A stretch of 64,000 nucleotides of DNA. Source: Diplosphaera chodatii (Eukaryota > Chlorophyta > Trebouxiophyceae > Prasiolales > Stichococcaceae). The translations under genes were made by a program, and so were the position numbers. The stretch covers positions 1,178,001-1,242,000 of the forward strand of contig JAALGY010000054.1 in the NCBI GenBank assembly GCA_032358165.1, read 5' to 3'. This document shows positions 20,481-33,000 of the stretch, piece after piece; the first letter of the stretch is position 1, and every line of letters begins with the position of its first letter. A model generated the notes under the pieces. It had not been told where the DNA came from. It saw only the letters and a program-made list of their open reading frames with translations, and did not search any database.

Positions 20481-23255
20481 TCAACCGCTGGAAGACGATG
20501 ATAACAGGTTGATCGCTGCTCCCAGAGGCCATGCGGCTTCAATCTCTTCCTTCTTGTACCGGACTTTCTTGACCACTGTAATTTCCGCCTTCTCGGGCAC
20601 CTGGCAGTAGACAGAGTGAAGCGCGCATTTGCCACGCTGATTGCAAATTGGATCGTCGATTGTGATCGCGCATGCCTGGGTCAATTCTGAGCAGATGCAC
20701 CGTGCCGTCGGACGATGCCCCACCTTGAAACCTTGCGTCAGCAAGGTGTGCAAGAAAGACAGGTCCATGCACAGGTATGGCCGCTGCGCCTCTTCAACCT
20801 GGGGCGTGCACCAGGGGCTGTTGGCCACCAGCGTGACCACAGTGGTGAGGCTATCAGCAGAACGAAGTGCGCTGTGCACAGCATGCAACAGGCGTATCTG
20901 ATGCGATGCCTACCGATGAAAACTCCGAGGCGAGGCTGTGCATTGGCGTCCGGCACGCCAGGTCGCCCTTCTCGCGGAAAGCCACCGGGCTGATCACGAC
21001 AGAAATGGCCTGCACCAGAAAGTATGACGATGGTCCATCGAACCACATCAGTGTCTGTCTTGACGCATGAGACGCACCATGGCAGCCCAGCGGTGCATAC
21101 TCAGCGCCCAAACTAGCTGGTTTCAATGCTGCACCTTGTCGTTGGGGATCAAACCAACGTCCTGGGCACGGTCCCAGAAGTAGCTGGAGATGTAGAACAC
21201 TGCCGGCACCTTGGAGCCGCCCCACGCACCATTGAAGGTGCACTCCGACTGTGCCAGTGCAGAAAACATGTGAGTTGCAGGGTGAAAGAGGTTATTTTTG
21301 CACGCTGTGCAGACCCAGCACACGATGTGAACATGACCGCTGATCTGTCAGGCTCACCAGCTTGTTCTTCGGCACCCCGCAGTCGCCGCCGATGGCCATG
21401 ACCTGCGACACCACCTTTGTGCACATCCCAAAGTCCGCCCTGCATCAGGCAATGCTGGGGCACCTCATGACCTTGCTGTATGCATAACTGCAGCACAAGG
21501 ATCGACTTGGCACCGGCCATGCAGCCGCGCCGTGCAGCCAAGCTGTCACGTCCTGGCGCCGAGGCAGAGTGGACGCACCCCTGCTTGGCGGCGTGCAGCT
21601 CGTGGTGCTTGTTGCCGTACTCAAAGCTGCCGGTGTGGTCCAGCGGCACGCAGGGGTTGGCCGCCGCCGTCGCCTCCCAGTCCAGTGTCGCTGCCCGTGC
21701 CGCCATGAGGCCGAAACCCAGGTAGCTGCAGGCAGCAAGGGACGACAGGACTGCTTGGCTCGTCAGCATTGAACCAGCGTGGTGTGCTGTACAAGTGTGC
21801 ACTTTGCAGCAACGCTCATGTTGCTACGCTGCTGCTGTGGCATAGCTTCACCATGCCAACATCATTGGCGTCCAATGCAGCTGCCGGCCTCACCTGTGGA
21901 CATACACGCTGTACTGCTCACCACCGCCAGACAGGTTCGAGATGTACCCATCAGGCGCTCTGCCCGCCTCCTTGGCATTCATGGCATACGCCATCTGCAC
22001 CGAGCCGCCGCCCTGCATAGCAACAATCACGTGCTGGGATGATGACATGGTAAGGCGCTCGTGTATGTGTCATGCATGCGACGGCCTTGCCCCGCGCACC
22101 AGGTCAATTGCCGCGACGGTGTTGCTGTTGCTCTGCCCCAGGTGCCCCAACAGGTAGTTGAGCGTCAGCCACGCAAAGCCACCCTCGTCGGTGCCTGCAT
22201 TGCTTTTGAGACAATTAGGCAATCCAGGATCCTCAGGTCCAACACAGGCGGTGGCAGCTCACACCTGGGACGTCCAGTGCGTTTGCTTTCGGAAGCATGC
22301 CTCACCATCTATGATGGTGACCTGCTCCAGCTGGAAGGGGTAGTCGTCGGCCAGGTGCTGCTTCACCGCCGCCAGGATGTCGTCGGCCTTGCCGCCCGGC
22401 AGCAGCCGCAGCCCCGCTGTCGCGCCAACTTTGATCGGCGTCTTTCTCTGCAGATCGAGCGTTTGCGCACGAGATGAAGTGTTGACAATGAGACTGAGCG
22501 ACAGCAGCTCAACTCCAAGGAGTCCGGATGGAAGAAGATGTGGTGCCACAGGTTTGCCATGGTCACCCGGCTGCATGTGGACAAGCTCTTGTACCTGGAG
22601 TTCATCCGGCACCGTCTTCAGTGCCGTCTGCAGCAGCGGGTCCAGCGACTTGGCCGCGGCAGCTGGGTCGCTGTCATAGGAGCTGAGCCCCGGCTTGAGA
22701 CTTTCAAAGGTGTCTGTGTCCAAATCCAGCCGCCCGTTCACCAGCTGCATCGCACACCACACCGTCAGACTGCGACTCGTGCGCTGTATTGGAAGCTTGC
22801 ATGTGCTGCCAGGCCAGCACAAGCAGGGAGCACACCTGGAATTTGTAGACGTGCACACGGCTGCCTGTACTGCCGGCGTCAATAATCACGGCGTATTGCA
22901 GGGCGCCCTTCTGGTCACTGTTCATCTTCGAGGTATCTGTTGTATCCACACCTTCCCTTGCCTGCATGACATGAATTGATTGACAGCTCAAGCAGGTGCA
23001 GATGCATAGCACGGCTCGGCCCAGTGCTTCATGCCGCCAGTTGTCTTGCGCGCGGTCCTTGGCACTGTGGCGGGTGGCAGCCTGACCAGTTTCCACCTTT
23101 GTGAGTGTCGGCAGCTCCTCTTTGCTCTCAGAGGTGGTCAGCACCCGGTATGTTTCTGGCCCTGTTCGTGGCATGATCAGCAGCACCGCCAGGATCAACA
23201 GCACCTGCATGTCCGAGCGCGGCTGAAGCCAGTGCAGACATGAGTGCAACGGCAT
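20481..23255 (-). CDS. Apyrase / nucleoside diphosphatase (GDA1/CD39 family), membrane anchored
   Basis: All apyrase conserved regions are readable on the minus strand. ACR1 is IIDAGSTGSRVHVYKF (about 22890). ACR2 is ATAGLRLLPGG (about 22410), followed by IIDGE. ACR3 is GTDEGGFAWLTLNYLLG (about 22195-22145). ACR4 is DLGGGSVQMAYAM, formed across an intron (about 22100 and 22010). Later blocks are YLGFGLMAARAA and YLCMDLSFLHTLLTQGF (about 20790-20735). The last exon reads VVKKVRYKKEEIEAAWPLG before the stop at 20481. The enzyme hydrolyses NTPs/NDPs to NMP in the secretory pathway or outside the cell. The first exon shown has a hydrophobic anchor, MQVLLILAVLLIMP, near its start. ATG 23255-23253 is the first in frame. 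A likely additional cytosolic exon is at 23365-23462 (see findings), so the true start is unresolved. Confidence 0.92.
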
Positions 23256-23917
23256 GATGCGCAGCTCTCACCACACGCGACTGCCCAGCTGTGACACGTA
23301 CCGGTACGGACACAAGCACTATCACGCCTCGGTACCTGCAGCACCACAGCATGTGTGTGATCACCGCAGGCGTCCAAGCGCACCGGGATCATCAACATCA
23401 TTGAGGGTGACTGGAGTGTACCGTTGCCATAGGTCCTGGGGGCTGAGCGCCCGGGCGCGCATCTTGGAGAAGCTGCCTGAGGAGAAGGAGCGCGGGTTGC
23501 TTCCCTCCAGTAGACCGCGCGGCCGCGCCTGGTTCCACCCCGCCAGCTTGCCGAGTGTTGCGGCGTCAGACCACAGTCCAGGCCGACGGTTACATTACTC
23601 TTTCTGACATGGGTCCTATGAGCCAAGACCGCAGCCTGAAGCTGAGGAGGCCTTACTACGGCTGAAGAGCGATCTAGAAGTGCAGTTGGATCGGAGAAGG
23701 TGCGATCAGCGTGATGCAATTCAGACCGCCCACCTCAATGCTCTATATGACCGTGTGCATATACGATGACCAAAGTAACTGGATTACCGCCAAATGCAAG
23801 CAATGGCACCTGTCCAGTCGTACACAAACTACTTCCAGGCTTGCTGGGGGTGGCTTCTGCTGCAGCTCCTATGTGCTGACGATCTGCAGCACACTTGTGC
23901 GCTTGCATGTAGCGATC
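23256..23917. promoter_or_regulatory. Head-to-head spacer with a probable apyrase 5' exon
   Basis: This lies between the apyrase (-) and isopropylmalate synthase (+). Minus-strand bases 23462-23365 encode a convincing peptide (MRARALSPQDLWQRY and onward) ending at a GT donor, probably the cytosolic N-terminus of the apyrase. The remaining ~450 bases should contain the divergent promoters. No specific element is recognised. Confidence 0.4.
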
Positions 23918-26900
23918 ATGCTTGCCGCAGGGCGCTTCTCGTCGCCCACGGCGAGCACAACCAGCCGGCAGGCTGTTGTGCAGCCCTGCACACTGCCTCA
24001 TGTGTTCGTGCACAGGCAGTGCAGTCAGCAGTGGCAGGTGCCCTTGCCGCGGGTATGCAGGCAACCTGCAGCACACCCGCGTGTTCGTGTAACCGTATGT
24101 GCAGCAGCAGCCGGCAACGGAGCCGTCGCAGCACCTAGAGCCCGGCCGCAGTATGTGCCGCACCGCATCGAGGACCCGCATTACGTGCGGATCTTCGACA
24201 CGACGCTGCGGGATGGGGAGCAGTCCCCCGGCGCCACGCTCACGCACAAAGAGAAACTGGACATAGCGCGGCAGCTGGCCAAGCTGGGGGTGGACATCAT
24301 CGAGGCGGGTTTCCCGCAGGCGTCGCCCGGCGACTTTGCGGCGGTGCAGGCCATCGCGGAGACCGTTGGCCGCGACGTCGATGCCGACGGCTACGTGCCC
24401 GTCATCTGCGGCCTGGCACGCTGCAAGGAGGGCGATGCGGAGGTGGCCACCCTGCTGCCGCACCTCAGCCGCCATGCGCATGCAATCCTGCACAACAAGC
24501 CTGTATTCCAAGGGGCCCCTTTGCAGAGGCTGCACTGGTGTTGCTGTGGCTCTACACGCTTCTCGCGTGTACTCATGCTACTAATGCCGTGTGCTTCAGG
24601 CGGCATGGAACGCTGTCAAGGCGGCGGTGCGGCCGCGGGTGCACGTGTTCCTGGCCACATCGCCAATCCACATGCAGTTCAAGCTGAACATGACGGAGGA
24701 CCAGGTGGTGGCCAACTCGGTCAGCACCGTGAAGCACCTCCGCTCGCTGGGCTGCCAAGACATCGAGTTCTCGCCGGAGGATGCGACCAGGTGGGGATGT
24801 TGGCAGTCACGCATGACCAAGGTTGCTGATATGATGGCAGTCACGGAGAGGGCTGTGCAGTAGAGTAGCCAGAGGCCTGCCACTCTCATAGAACTGTGTA
24901 TTTGCTGTAACAGGTCGGAGCCCAGGTTCCTGTACCGGGTGCTGGAGGAGGTGATCAAGGCGGGCGCCACGACGGTCAACATCCCGGACACCACGGGGTG
25001 GGCGCTGCCGCACGAGTTTGGCGCGCTGATCGCCGACCTGAAGGCAAACACGCCAGGCATCGACGACGTCATCATCTCGACACACTGCCAGAACGACCTG
25101 GGCCTCTCGACAGCGAACAGCCTCGCCGGCGCACAGAACGGCGCTCGTCAGGTGCCTCCTGTCACATCTGCTGACCCGTGTATGCTACGAGTGCGCCCAT
25201 GCTGGGTACGCCCATGCTCGGTACACACTTTCCAGGAGGTCATCGTCTGCATCAGCCATGCTGTAAGCTGCTGCAGGTGGAGTCCACCATCAATGGCATT
25301 GGCGAGCGTGCCGGCAATGCGTCTCTTGAGGAGGTGGCGCTGGCCATCTACCTGCGTGGGTGAGAGCACCTGCACAACGATTGTCACGTGGTGCACACTG
25401 GCGGGCGCGGTGGTTTCTGAAGACCGTCCTGTCTGCATGTTCAGCCCAGCTATCGCGTCTGCAGGCAAGCCCAGATGGGCGGCCTCTGGACAGGCATTCG
25501 GCCCGAGCACATCAGCGTCGCCAGCAAGATGGTGTCGGACTACTCTGGCATGATGGTGCAGCCCCACAAGGTGCCCGCTGGTTCATGATGTGATGAGCTA
25601 GCGAAGTTTCATATTTTTCCGACCACTTCAGCAACACCTACTGGTGCAATGTTGACACGCTGCTATGCCAGCGCAGGCGATTGTGGGTGCGAATGCCTTC
25701 GCGCACGAGTCCGGCATCCACCAGGATGGCATGCTGAAGAGCCCAGACACCTATGAGATCATGCGACCGGAGCTCATCGGCAAGTCGCGGGTCGATGCAG
25801 CAGGTGGGCTTTCCAGGGACAACTAAATGCCTCATCCGACGCACTTCCTGTATGTGAGACACACATCACAAACGAGGGACGCTTTGCAACACCTACCTGT
25901 TCAGGCCTTGTCATGGGCAAGCACAGCGGCAGCGCAGCCCTCAGGCAGCGGCTCAAGGACCTTGGCTTTGCGGATTTGCCAAAGGAACAAGTATCCGACA
26001 TCTTCAAGCGCTTCAAGAAGGTGCTGCGATGGACATGCTGTTGTCAGTCAACGTCACCATTCCGCAGTGTTGAGCAACCGTACTCACAGGGCACTTGCAA
26101 CGTGTGCAGCTGGCGGATGTGAAGAAGGGCATCACAGATGATGACATTGTTGCGCTGGCCACTGACGAGGCCAACCAGCCAGCCACCGTGTGGGACCTCG
26201 CTGACCTGCAGGCGAGGGTGCATCCATGCCCCGCCATGATCCGTGCCTAAAAGTGCTGATGCCCTGCCAATTTCCAGCGCTCGAAAGCCCGCGAACATCT
26301 CGACTTACCAAACGTGGTTTGCGCAGGTGACCTGCGGCACCCTGGGCCTGAACACAGCGACGGTCAAGATGCAAGGGCCGGATGGCATCCTGCGCATCTC
26401 GACCGGCACCGGCACAGGTGATTCCGTCGTGGCTAGACACGCAATGTCAGGGTGCCAGCACTGTTCACTTGCAGGATCTGAATGAGCACTACTCTGCATG
26501 ACAATGCAACATAGCCTCCGAGCCCACGCCTGCTGTGCAGGGCCTGTTGACGCTGCCTACAAGGCGGTGGATACGCTGGTGGGTGTGGCCGTGGAGCTGG
26601 AGGACTACACCATCAACAGGTCCGTGCAGTTTGCCATGATATGCGGCAAGCTCGGCGCGCTGCATCATGTAGCAAGAATAGCACAACGACCGTACTTGCG
26701 GTAGCAGCATCAGGTTGAACCGTCTTGCAGCGTGACGGAGGGCATTGAGGGTTTAGCAGTCACACGAGTGGTTGTGCGGCCAACCGGCGCACTGGCACGG
26801 CAGGGCATCATCAGAAATGCTCAGGTGCAGGCTCATCCCTCTGCTGCAGATCAGCCATCTGGGTTCCCCGGCCCTTCCCAAGAGCCTTGATTCTGCAGAC

Positions 26901-27262
26901 TCTGACCACGAGGGATGGCCTGACGTTGCAGGGCCGACGATACCAACGCACATTCTCGGGGACTGCGTCTTCAGAGGATGTTGTAGTGGCCAGTGCCCGG
27001 GCATATGTATCAGCGCTGAACAAGGTTATCGGGTGCGTCGAGAATCAATGAGTCCCGGTATATGTGCCATTGAGGTCGTGCAACGATGACATGGAATGGC
27101 ATCTGGCAATGCTCACGTTCTCTTATTTTGTGATGATGCAACAGGTACATCCAGTCACAGCAGCGTGCAGCAGAGAACCCAGCTGTGAAGGTCACAGAAT
27201 CCCAGGACTCGGATGCAGAGCCGCTCGGCAGACCCGCTGCCCAAGTTGTGGTTGGCGTGTGA
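23918..27262 (+). CDS. IPMS: 2-isopropylmalate synthase, plastid (leucine biosynthesis)
   Basis: Condenses acetyl-CoA with 2-oxoisovalerate to 2-isopropylmalate, the first committed step of leucine synthesis, in the plastid. ATG 23918 starts a Ser/Arg/Ala-rich transit peptide of about 60-70 residues. The catalytic TIM barrel begins [19 protein letters not shown] (about 24186). It continues with [45 protein letters not shown] [40 protein letters not shown], and the metal-binding [17 protein letters not shown] (about 25689). The C-terminal LeuA regulatory domain is present: [18 protein letters not shown] and [18 protein letters not shown], followed by a polar tail ending at TGA 27260-27262. The leucine-feedback domain therefore appears intact, unlike methylthioalkylmalate synthases, which lack it. 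At least 12 exons. Confidence 0.96.
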
Positions 27263-27659
27263 TGTATGGGTGTGGTTGGTGCAGTCGGTCGTGTCGGCTC
27301 CCAAATAAAGCTGTGCTTAGGGTCGCATGTGTGGGTTTAGACCCTGCAGACTTGTGTGTTGAACTGTGACGCTTCCATTTAGCTGCGCAAGATGTGAGTG
27401 CAACACAGAACAACACGTGAACTCCTACTCGCTCCAACGCACACCCTAGCACTCCAGCCAATATCTCGTTGACAACTCTCCGTTGGTACATAATGTACAC
27501 TGCATGCTTGACTGACACCAAGCACAAGTACAGGTGATGACACTCGCTGTTTCCAATCTGTATTTGTCAAGGGCTCCCCCCTCTCTGCAACACGACCATG
27601 CACGAGCAGCAACCCCAACCGTAACATCGGCAACACTTGAGCTGTACTGCCATGCCTCC
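27263..27659. other. Convergent 3' spacer
   Basis: About 400 bases between the isopropylmalate synthase stop and the stop of the next minus-strand gene. It is less GC-rich than the coding DNA and consistent with two 3' UTRs. I saw nothing else in it. Confidence 0.6.
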
Positions 27660-29187
27660 TTACAGACTAATCAGACCTCGCCGCTGCCGCCGCAATGATG
27701 CTTCCAGCTCCCCCGGCAGTGGCATTGCACAGTCCGACTTCATCAGCACCACCACCGCTGCCGAGGATGTGGACAAGCGAAATAGCTCATGGGAGTCTGC
27801 AGTTGCAAGGCCGACGTCCTGCAAGTATGGCATAGACAACAATCAGTGGTAGATGCCAGGATGGGCTGCAGAAAGCACACGTCTGCTCCAACTTTTGCTG
27901 CAATGGCCAGGCTGTGAGCAATGCAGCAACCAGACAGGGAGCTGTGGGCAGTTGGCGTTTTCTTCAGACGTATGTTCTCAGTGCAAAAGCAGACTGGGGT
28001 CTTGCACATCATAGCACCTGGTGACCCTCTGCCTCGAGGGCATGCCCAAACGCCTCTGCCATGGCCTCGTCTTCGAAGGCTACAATGCCCTCAACCAGGC
28101 TGTCAACGCTGATTGCACTGCTGCCATCCGCATGCCGACGGCCCAACACCTACGAATTGCGCACCAACGACTCATCCCACCAGTCATCATGTGGCGCTTG
28201 CCGGTACAACACGATGCGCATCAGGAATGCCACATACCTTGCTCATCTCGCTCTCGACCTGCTGCTGCTGCACGCGGGTCTGCAGTGTGAACATTGCTGC
28301 GTGTGGCTGTGCCAGCTGCGGCACCGCAAGCACATGCAGCGCCTTGGGCAGCAGCCATGGGCAGCCGTGCAACACCTGTGTAAGCAGCCAGAATCAGTTA
28401 CCAAACGCCGTGCGAGCAGCGTTCCAGCATGAACAAACCAGCCCCCATCCTGGCGTCCACAGCACCACAGGCTGCTCACCTGGTAGGAGCTGCCTATGCG
28501 CTCCAAATGTTGTCGTTGAGCGTCCCTGTAGCTGGTGCTGCTCAGCTCTGCGAACAAGTCCTCCGGCTGCTCCGTAGTCTGTGGAAGCACGAGAAAGCGT
28601 GATCCCATGTGTCATCGCAGGGAAACCCGCAAGGTGACACCAGCACTTCTACACCAACTGAGCACCTGCTGCTGGGGCGCCACATCGGCAGGAGCGGTTG
28701 AAGAGGATGCACTACCCCGGGGCTCATCCGGGATCCCACTCCACAGCTGTGATGCGTCCCACTCCTGCCACGGCATGAGCAAGCGGTCAAGTGCAGGTGC
28801 GCAAGCATGCCAGCGTCCCATTCATCTTGGAGCATTCAAGGGTGGGACATGGGGTAACACCAGAGGCCTTCTGAGTGGGCACACCTCGGCAGAGGACGTC
28901 CACCTATCGGGCTGCAGCTCCTCTGCGAAGCTGCGATAGATATCACCGCTGATCACAATATCGTCCTCAGACTCCGCTGCGGTCGCATCGTCTGTGGGGT
29001 AGATGATGCGTCTCTCCCGCCCGTCGGGGTACCGCAGGATTCGCTCCGAGTAAGAGTGTCTGTGCTGATGTGCAAATGCTGACACGACCAAGCGGGATGG
29101 GCCAGCTCGCGCGGGTCCAGGGCACGGCCTTGGGCCTACTGCCGTGATGCCTGTGCGACTGGCACCTGCCAACCAGCGTGTCAGCAT
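27660..29187 (-). CDS. Plastid-targeted protein with a DUF3110-like C-terminus
   Basis: ATG 29187-29185 opens a transit-peptide-like sequence (MLTRWLAGASRTGITAVG..., Arg/Ser/Ala/Gly rich). It is followed by SYSERILRYPDGRERRIIYP and an acidic stretch. Phase-compatible exons then give EEWDASQLWSGIPDEP, VLSWCRSAGVTLR, TTEQPEDLFAELSS, QPHAAMFTLQTRVQQQQVES, ISVDSLVEGIVAFEDEAMAE joined to AFGHALEAEG, and finally DVGLATADSHELFRLS through LMKSDCAMPLPGELEASL. Stop is at 27662-27660. The EGIVAFEDEAxAExFGxxLEAEG block followed by a 'xSHELFRL' strand resembles DUF3110 proteins of cyanobacteria and plastids. I rely on memory of that pattern, so the family call is tentative, but the gene itself is well supported by seven frame-consistent exons. 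Function unknown. An alternative is an unrelated ferredoxin-like alpha/beta plastid protein. Confidence 0.62.
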
Positions 29188-30050
29188 GCTGCAAACTGCT
29201 CGATTGCCAAAAATTTGCTCACGTCTTCACGAGGGTCTGGACAGAGTGATGAGCAGTGAACTGCCGGCTGGCAAGCAACGCGCGCCTGCTCCTTGCGATT
29301 GCAGCTCGACAAGTTGAGAGCGATGCTGCCAAATACCCGTTGCTCCATTGCTACTTATTGCAGTGCACCTGGCTCTCAGGTTTGCAGCATTCTCTGGGCC
29401 CCCTTGTGATACACGTAATGGGTACGTCCAGCTTCTGCAGCCTTGTGCCGAAGCCTACTGAGCAAACGTCGATTGTGACCTTGTTGTGGCGATGCCAGAC
29501 TGGTCGGGTGGTCGCTGTGGTTGCGTGCTGACCTGCTGACGGTCATAGACAGCTGACCCTGACTGTTTGTCGGAAACAATTCTGGTATAGTTGGTCCTGC
29601 ACGTGCATAGTCTCACCACATCAGGACCATACATTAAGGCCTCATTGGCAAGGAGAGCCTAATCAGTCCACTACTGCACACGCGAGCTGCCGCTGGCGAC
29701 AGCGCAGGCCTCTGCTCGTTCAGCTCGAACGGAAGTCATGAGCATCTCTGGGAGCAGGTGGGCACCTTTTTTGCTTGCCCTGTTTATGCAGCTGCTTGGT
29801 GCGGCGCCGATGTGATCTAAATCTACTCAACAGTGTTGCGGCGCTGGCACGCCGGTGCTTTTGCCAGTTGCTGCTGCAACATGTGCTGACTGTGCAAGCG
29901 GCAGCATCTGAAGGTTGTGCTTATTGTTAATGACTGCACAATGCGTCCAGGTGGCAATGAGCTCATCCATGACACGCAGCTGAGTCGGATTTATCAGCCG
30001 CCCACGGCAGCAGGAGCCCATCTGAACAGCGGTGCAAGCACAGCATAGCC
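29188..30050. promoter_or_regulatory. Head-to-head spacer
   Basis: About 860 bases between divergent starts (DUF3110-like, -; RING ligase, +). It is AT-richer than its flanks, with no ORF I believe. It probably contains two promoters and 5' UTRs, and possibly a non-coding 5' exon. No defined element is recognised. Confidence 0.5.
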
Positions 30051-33000
30051 ATGTCGCTGCCCACCAAGTCACTGCTGGCGGCAGGACTGCTGGCCTCTGG
30101 CGTCGGCAGCCTGGTGCTGACCAACGCCTCGCCGCTGTCCTGGTGCCTGGCGTCGCTGTCCATGTGGACCACATTTGTGCTGGCTAGCTCCAAGGATGGC
30201 CTGCGGCAGAGCTGGCTGCACGTGCTGTGGGCATACCTCTCGGCAGCGGCCTTCCTGTTTTACCTGCACAAGGACCCCTCCTTCCAGGTGTGTGAGACGG
30301 CGACATGCGCAGGCCAGAAAGACTCTGCATGCTGTCATGCACTGCAAACACATGCACGAAGTTTGCCAGACCTCGGCTGAACCTTTGCAATGCTGTGCAG
30401 TCCTGGTCGGATGTATACTATTTCTGCTCCGATGCCCGCTTTTGTACGTGCGACTTCAAGTGGACTTTCGTTGGTTATTTCAAGTTCCTGGTGAGTGATA
30501 CATGCATCATGCGTCTTGAGGACACAAGGCAGGAAGGCCTGGGTGCACCGTGTGTCGCATGTGTCCTACTGTATCTGTGCATGCATATCTTCTGTACTGT
30601 GAGGGCCGTCTGTGCATCCTGCGCATGCATGCATATGCATGGCTATTGCGGCAGAGCAGCTACACGCTTTGGTTCCGTCGCCAGAAGTGTTTCACGCATG
30701 CAGGCGCTGTGGAATTTCATTCTGTCGGCTGCACTCGGCATCCAAAAGCTCGTGGTGGATTTCTGCCTGGACGGGCTGCTGCCAGGTGATCACTGCGTAT
30801 CAGCATAGTCCGTTGCATCCCGCCTGGGGTCTGGTGGCTATGTGGCTGACTATACACTGCTGGCGCTTGTAGGTGAGGAGGTGGTGACAAAGGAGAGCTT
30901 CATTTCCATCTGCTGGCGCCTCATCCCGTACTGGCTGAACAGCTGGGAGCAGGTACACTGGCTGTCTACAGCTCTTGTCGGATGACTTCGCATGTAGTCA
31001 ACGTGGGCCTCGTACAGAGCCTTCATGTGTTACCATGTGGGCAGGAATGGGGTGCGGAGTGCAGCTCAGCGCTGTTCGAACTGCCGCACTTTGCGGTGGA
31101 GCTCCTCATTGTGCTGCCAACAGTGCAGATCATCTGCTCACGCCTGCGCATCCTGGCGCAGCCACAGCTACGTGTCGTGGTATGTCACCTGAAACCCTGC
31201 CGTCCTCGCATCATCCCTACTGCCCTGTGCCCTGTCGAAATCGCATGCAAGACTTCCTGTGGCACTGCAATCGTGATGCGCCAGGGGTTCCACATGACGC
31301 CACCGCGACCTGTGGCTTGCATCAGGTGCCGCTGGAGGCGGCGGACCAGGAGGAGATACCGCGGGAGGACCTGGCGCCCGTCATCATGCGCGGCCACTGG
31401 CGCCTGGACCCGCGCCAGCGCTCCCTGTTCGCCCGCCTCAGGTGGCCCCGCCGCGCCTGCATGCCAGAGTGTTTTTCGAGCAGGCACTTGGTTGGCACTG
31501 TGGCTGCAGCACATGTAGGTACTGACTGGGTACACCATCGGTGCTTGCAGCGCCAACAAGCGCGTCATGCTGGTGGTGGTGGGCGTGGCGCTGCTGGCCG
31601 CGGCCAATGCCATTCTGGTGCCTGTGTCAATGGAGGCTGCCGTGCAGGTAAGGATCGCACCCTGCTGTCCTGCCAGCAGCATTGCACCATGCTCCGCATG
31701 CAAGTCATTTACCCCTCCAAGTGGAGATGCTGACAGCACTGCCATGCTCCGCAGGCGCACCCCAAAAGCCGGCTGCTGCAGGCGATGCCAGAGGGCGAGG
31801 GCCCGCTGCCGCGCTCGCTGGCAGCCATGGAGGCAGCGTACATGCAGCGCGGCTGCCCGCGCACGCAGCCCATCAGCAAGTGTGTTTCGAAAGCCTTGCT
31901 GCCAGTCACGACGCATGGTGCATGTTATTGCTGGAGGGGCGCCCGCTGAAATTCATGCATTTGCTGCGCAGCGTGATGCACAAGCATGCGACGGAGCTGC
32001 GCAAGATGGCGGACCCCGAGCATGTGCACCTGGTGCCGCTGATCGAGGCTGCGCTTGCGATCATGCGCCTCAGCTGCGAAAAGGTGTTGGTCTGTACAGG
32101 CCTTGAATGGTATTGAGCAAGTCCGTTGCATCTACACTGGGGCATTGACTTCGCACCTTATGTTCTTTGTATTCCTTGCCTCGCAGTTCTTCGTGCTTGC
32201 GTCGGTGTTCGTGGCGTACCTGATCTTCCGTGAGCCACCCCGTGTGGTGCGCCATGTCATCCAGCTGAACGCACGGCTGTCAGACATGTTCCAGAAGGTA
32301 GGTCGACAGAACAGGGGCCGATGGCCGTGCTTCGCAGTCCTGCCCACCCACTCGCATCACCACGACTCACTTCGCCAGTGTGTCAGACGCAGTTTGTCCC
32401 ACACTTGCAGGTCATCCTGTACACGTTCCCAGCCATCTGCTGGGCGTATGGCGCCGGCTTCATCTTCAGCGCCTTTGTGTCCGTGGTGTTCTGGGGCGGC
32501 CCTGCGCTGCAGCTGCTGGAGCTTGTGCGCCTGCACTCCGCCACTGTGCGGCCATCGATTCTGGCACCGGCCTCCGAGGTGACCTGCTTGTTGCTTTGTC
32601 CAGCAGTGCCCGCTGTCTTCCATCTTTTGCTTCCTCATCTCCTGACCTGGTATGTGTGGCGGTCAGCGACAAAGCTGAAGCTTTCGGGTTGACTCTATTG
32701 CTGCAGGAGGACATCGAACGGATGGACGGCAACTGCGCCATCTGCTGGAGCAGCATGGTGATTGGTGACCAGCCAGGGCAGCGGGCGCCAAGTGCCGGGC
32801 GCCGCCATGGCATGACGCTGCCCTGCAAGCACGCCTACCACGAGGCTTGCATCGTCCAGTGGCTGCGCCAGTGCCACGGGTGAGCACTGCATGCGCTCAA
32901 CAAGCAGAAATCTTGTACATCAAAGTGTTGATCCTATGGAGATATGAGGCTGGGGCGATGGCTGGGGCACAGATGACTGCGCTGCATGCTGGAGAAGACT

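Noticed and set aside
23643..23768. Helical-looking plus-strand peptide ([18 protein letters not shown])
   Set aside because: No start codon or splice partner, and it sits in the spacer upstream of isopropylmalate synthase. Probably chance.
25194..25223. 15-base imperfect duplication (CGCCCATGCTGGGTA)
   Set aside because: Lies inside an intron of isopropylmalate synthase, with only two copies and no sign of function.
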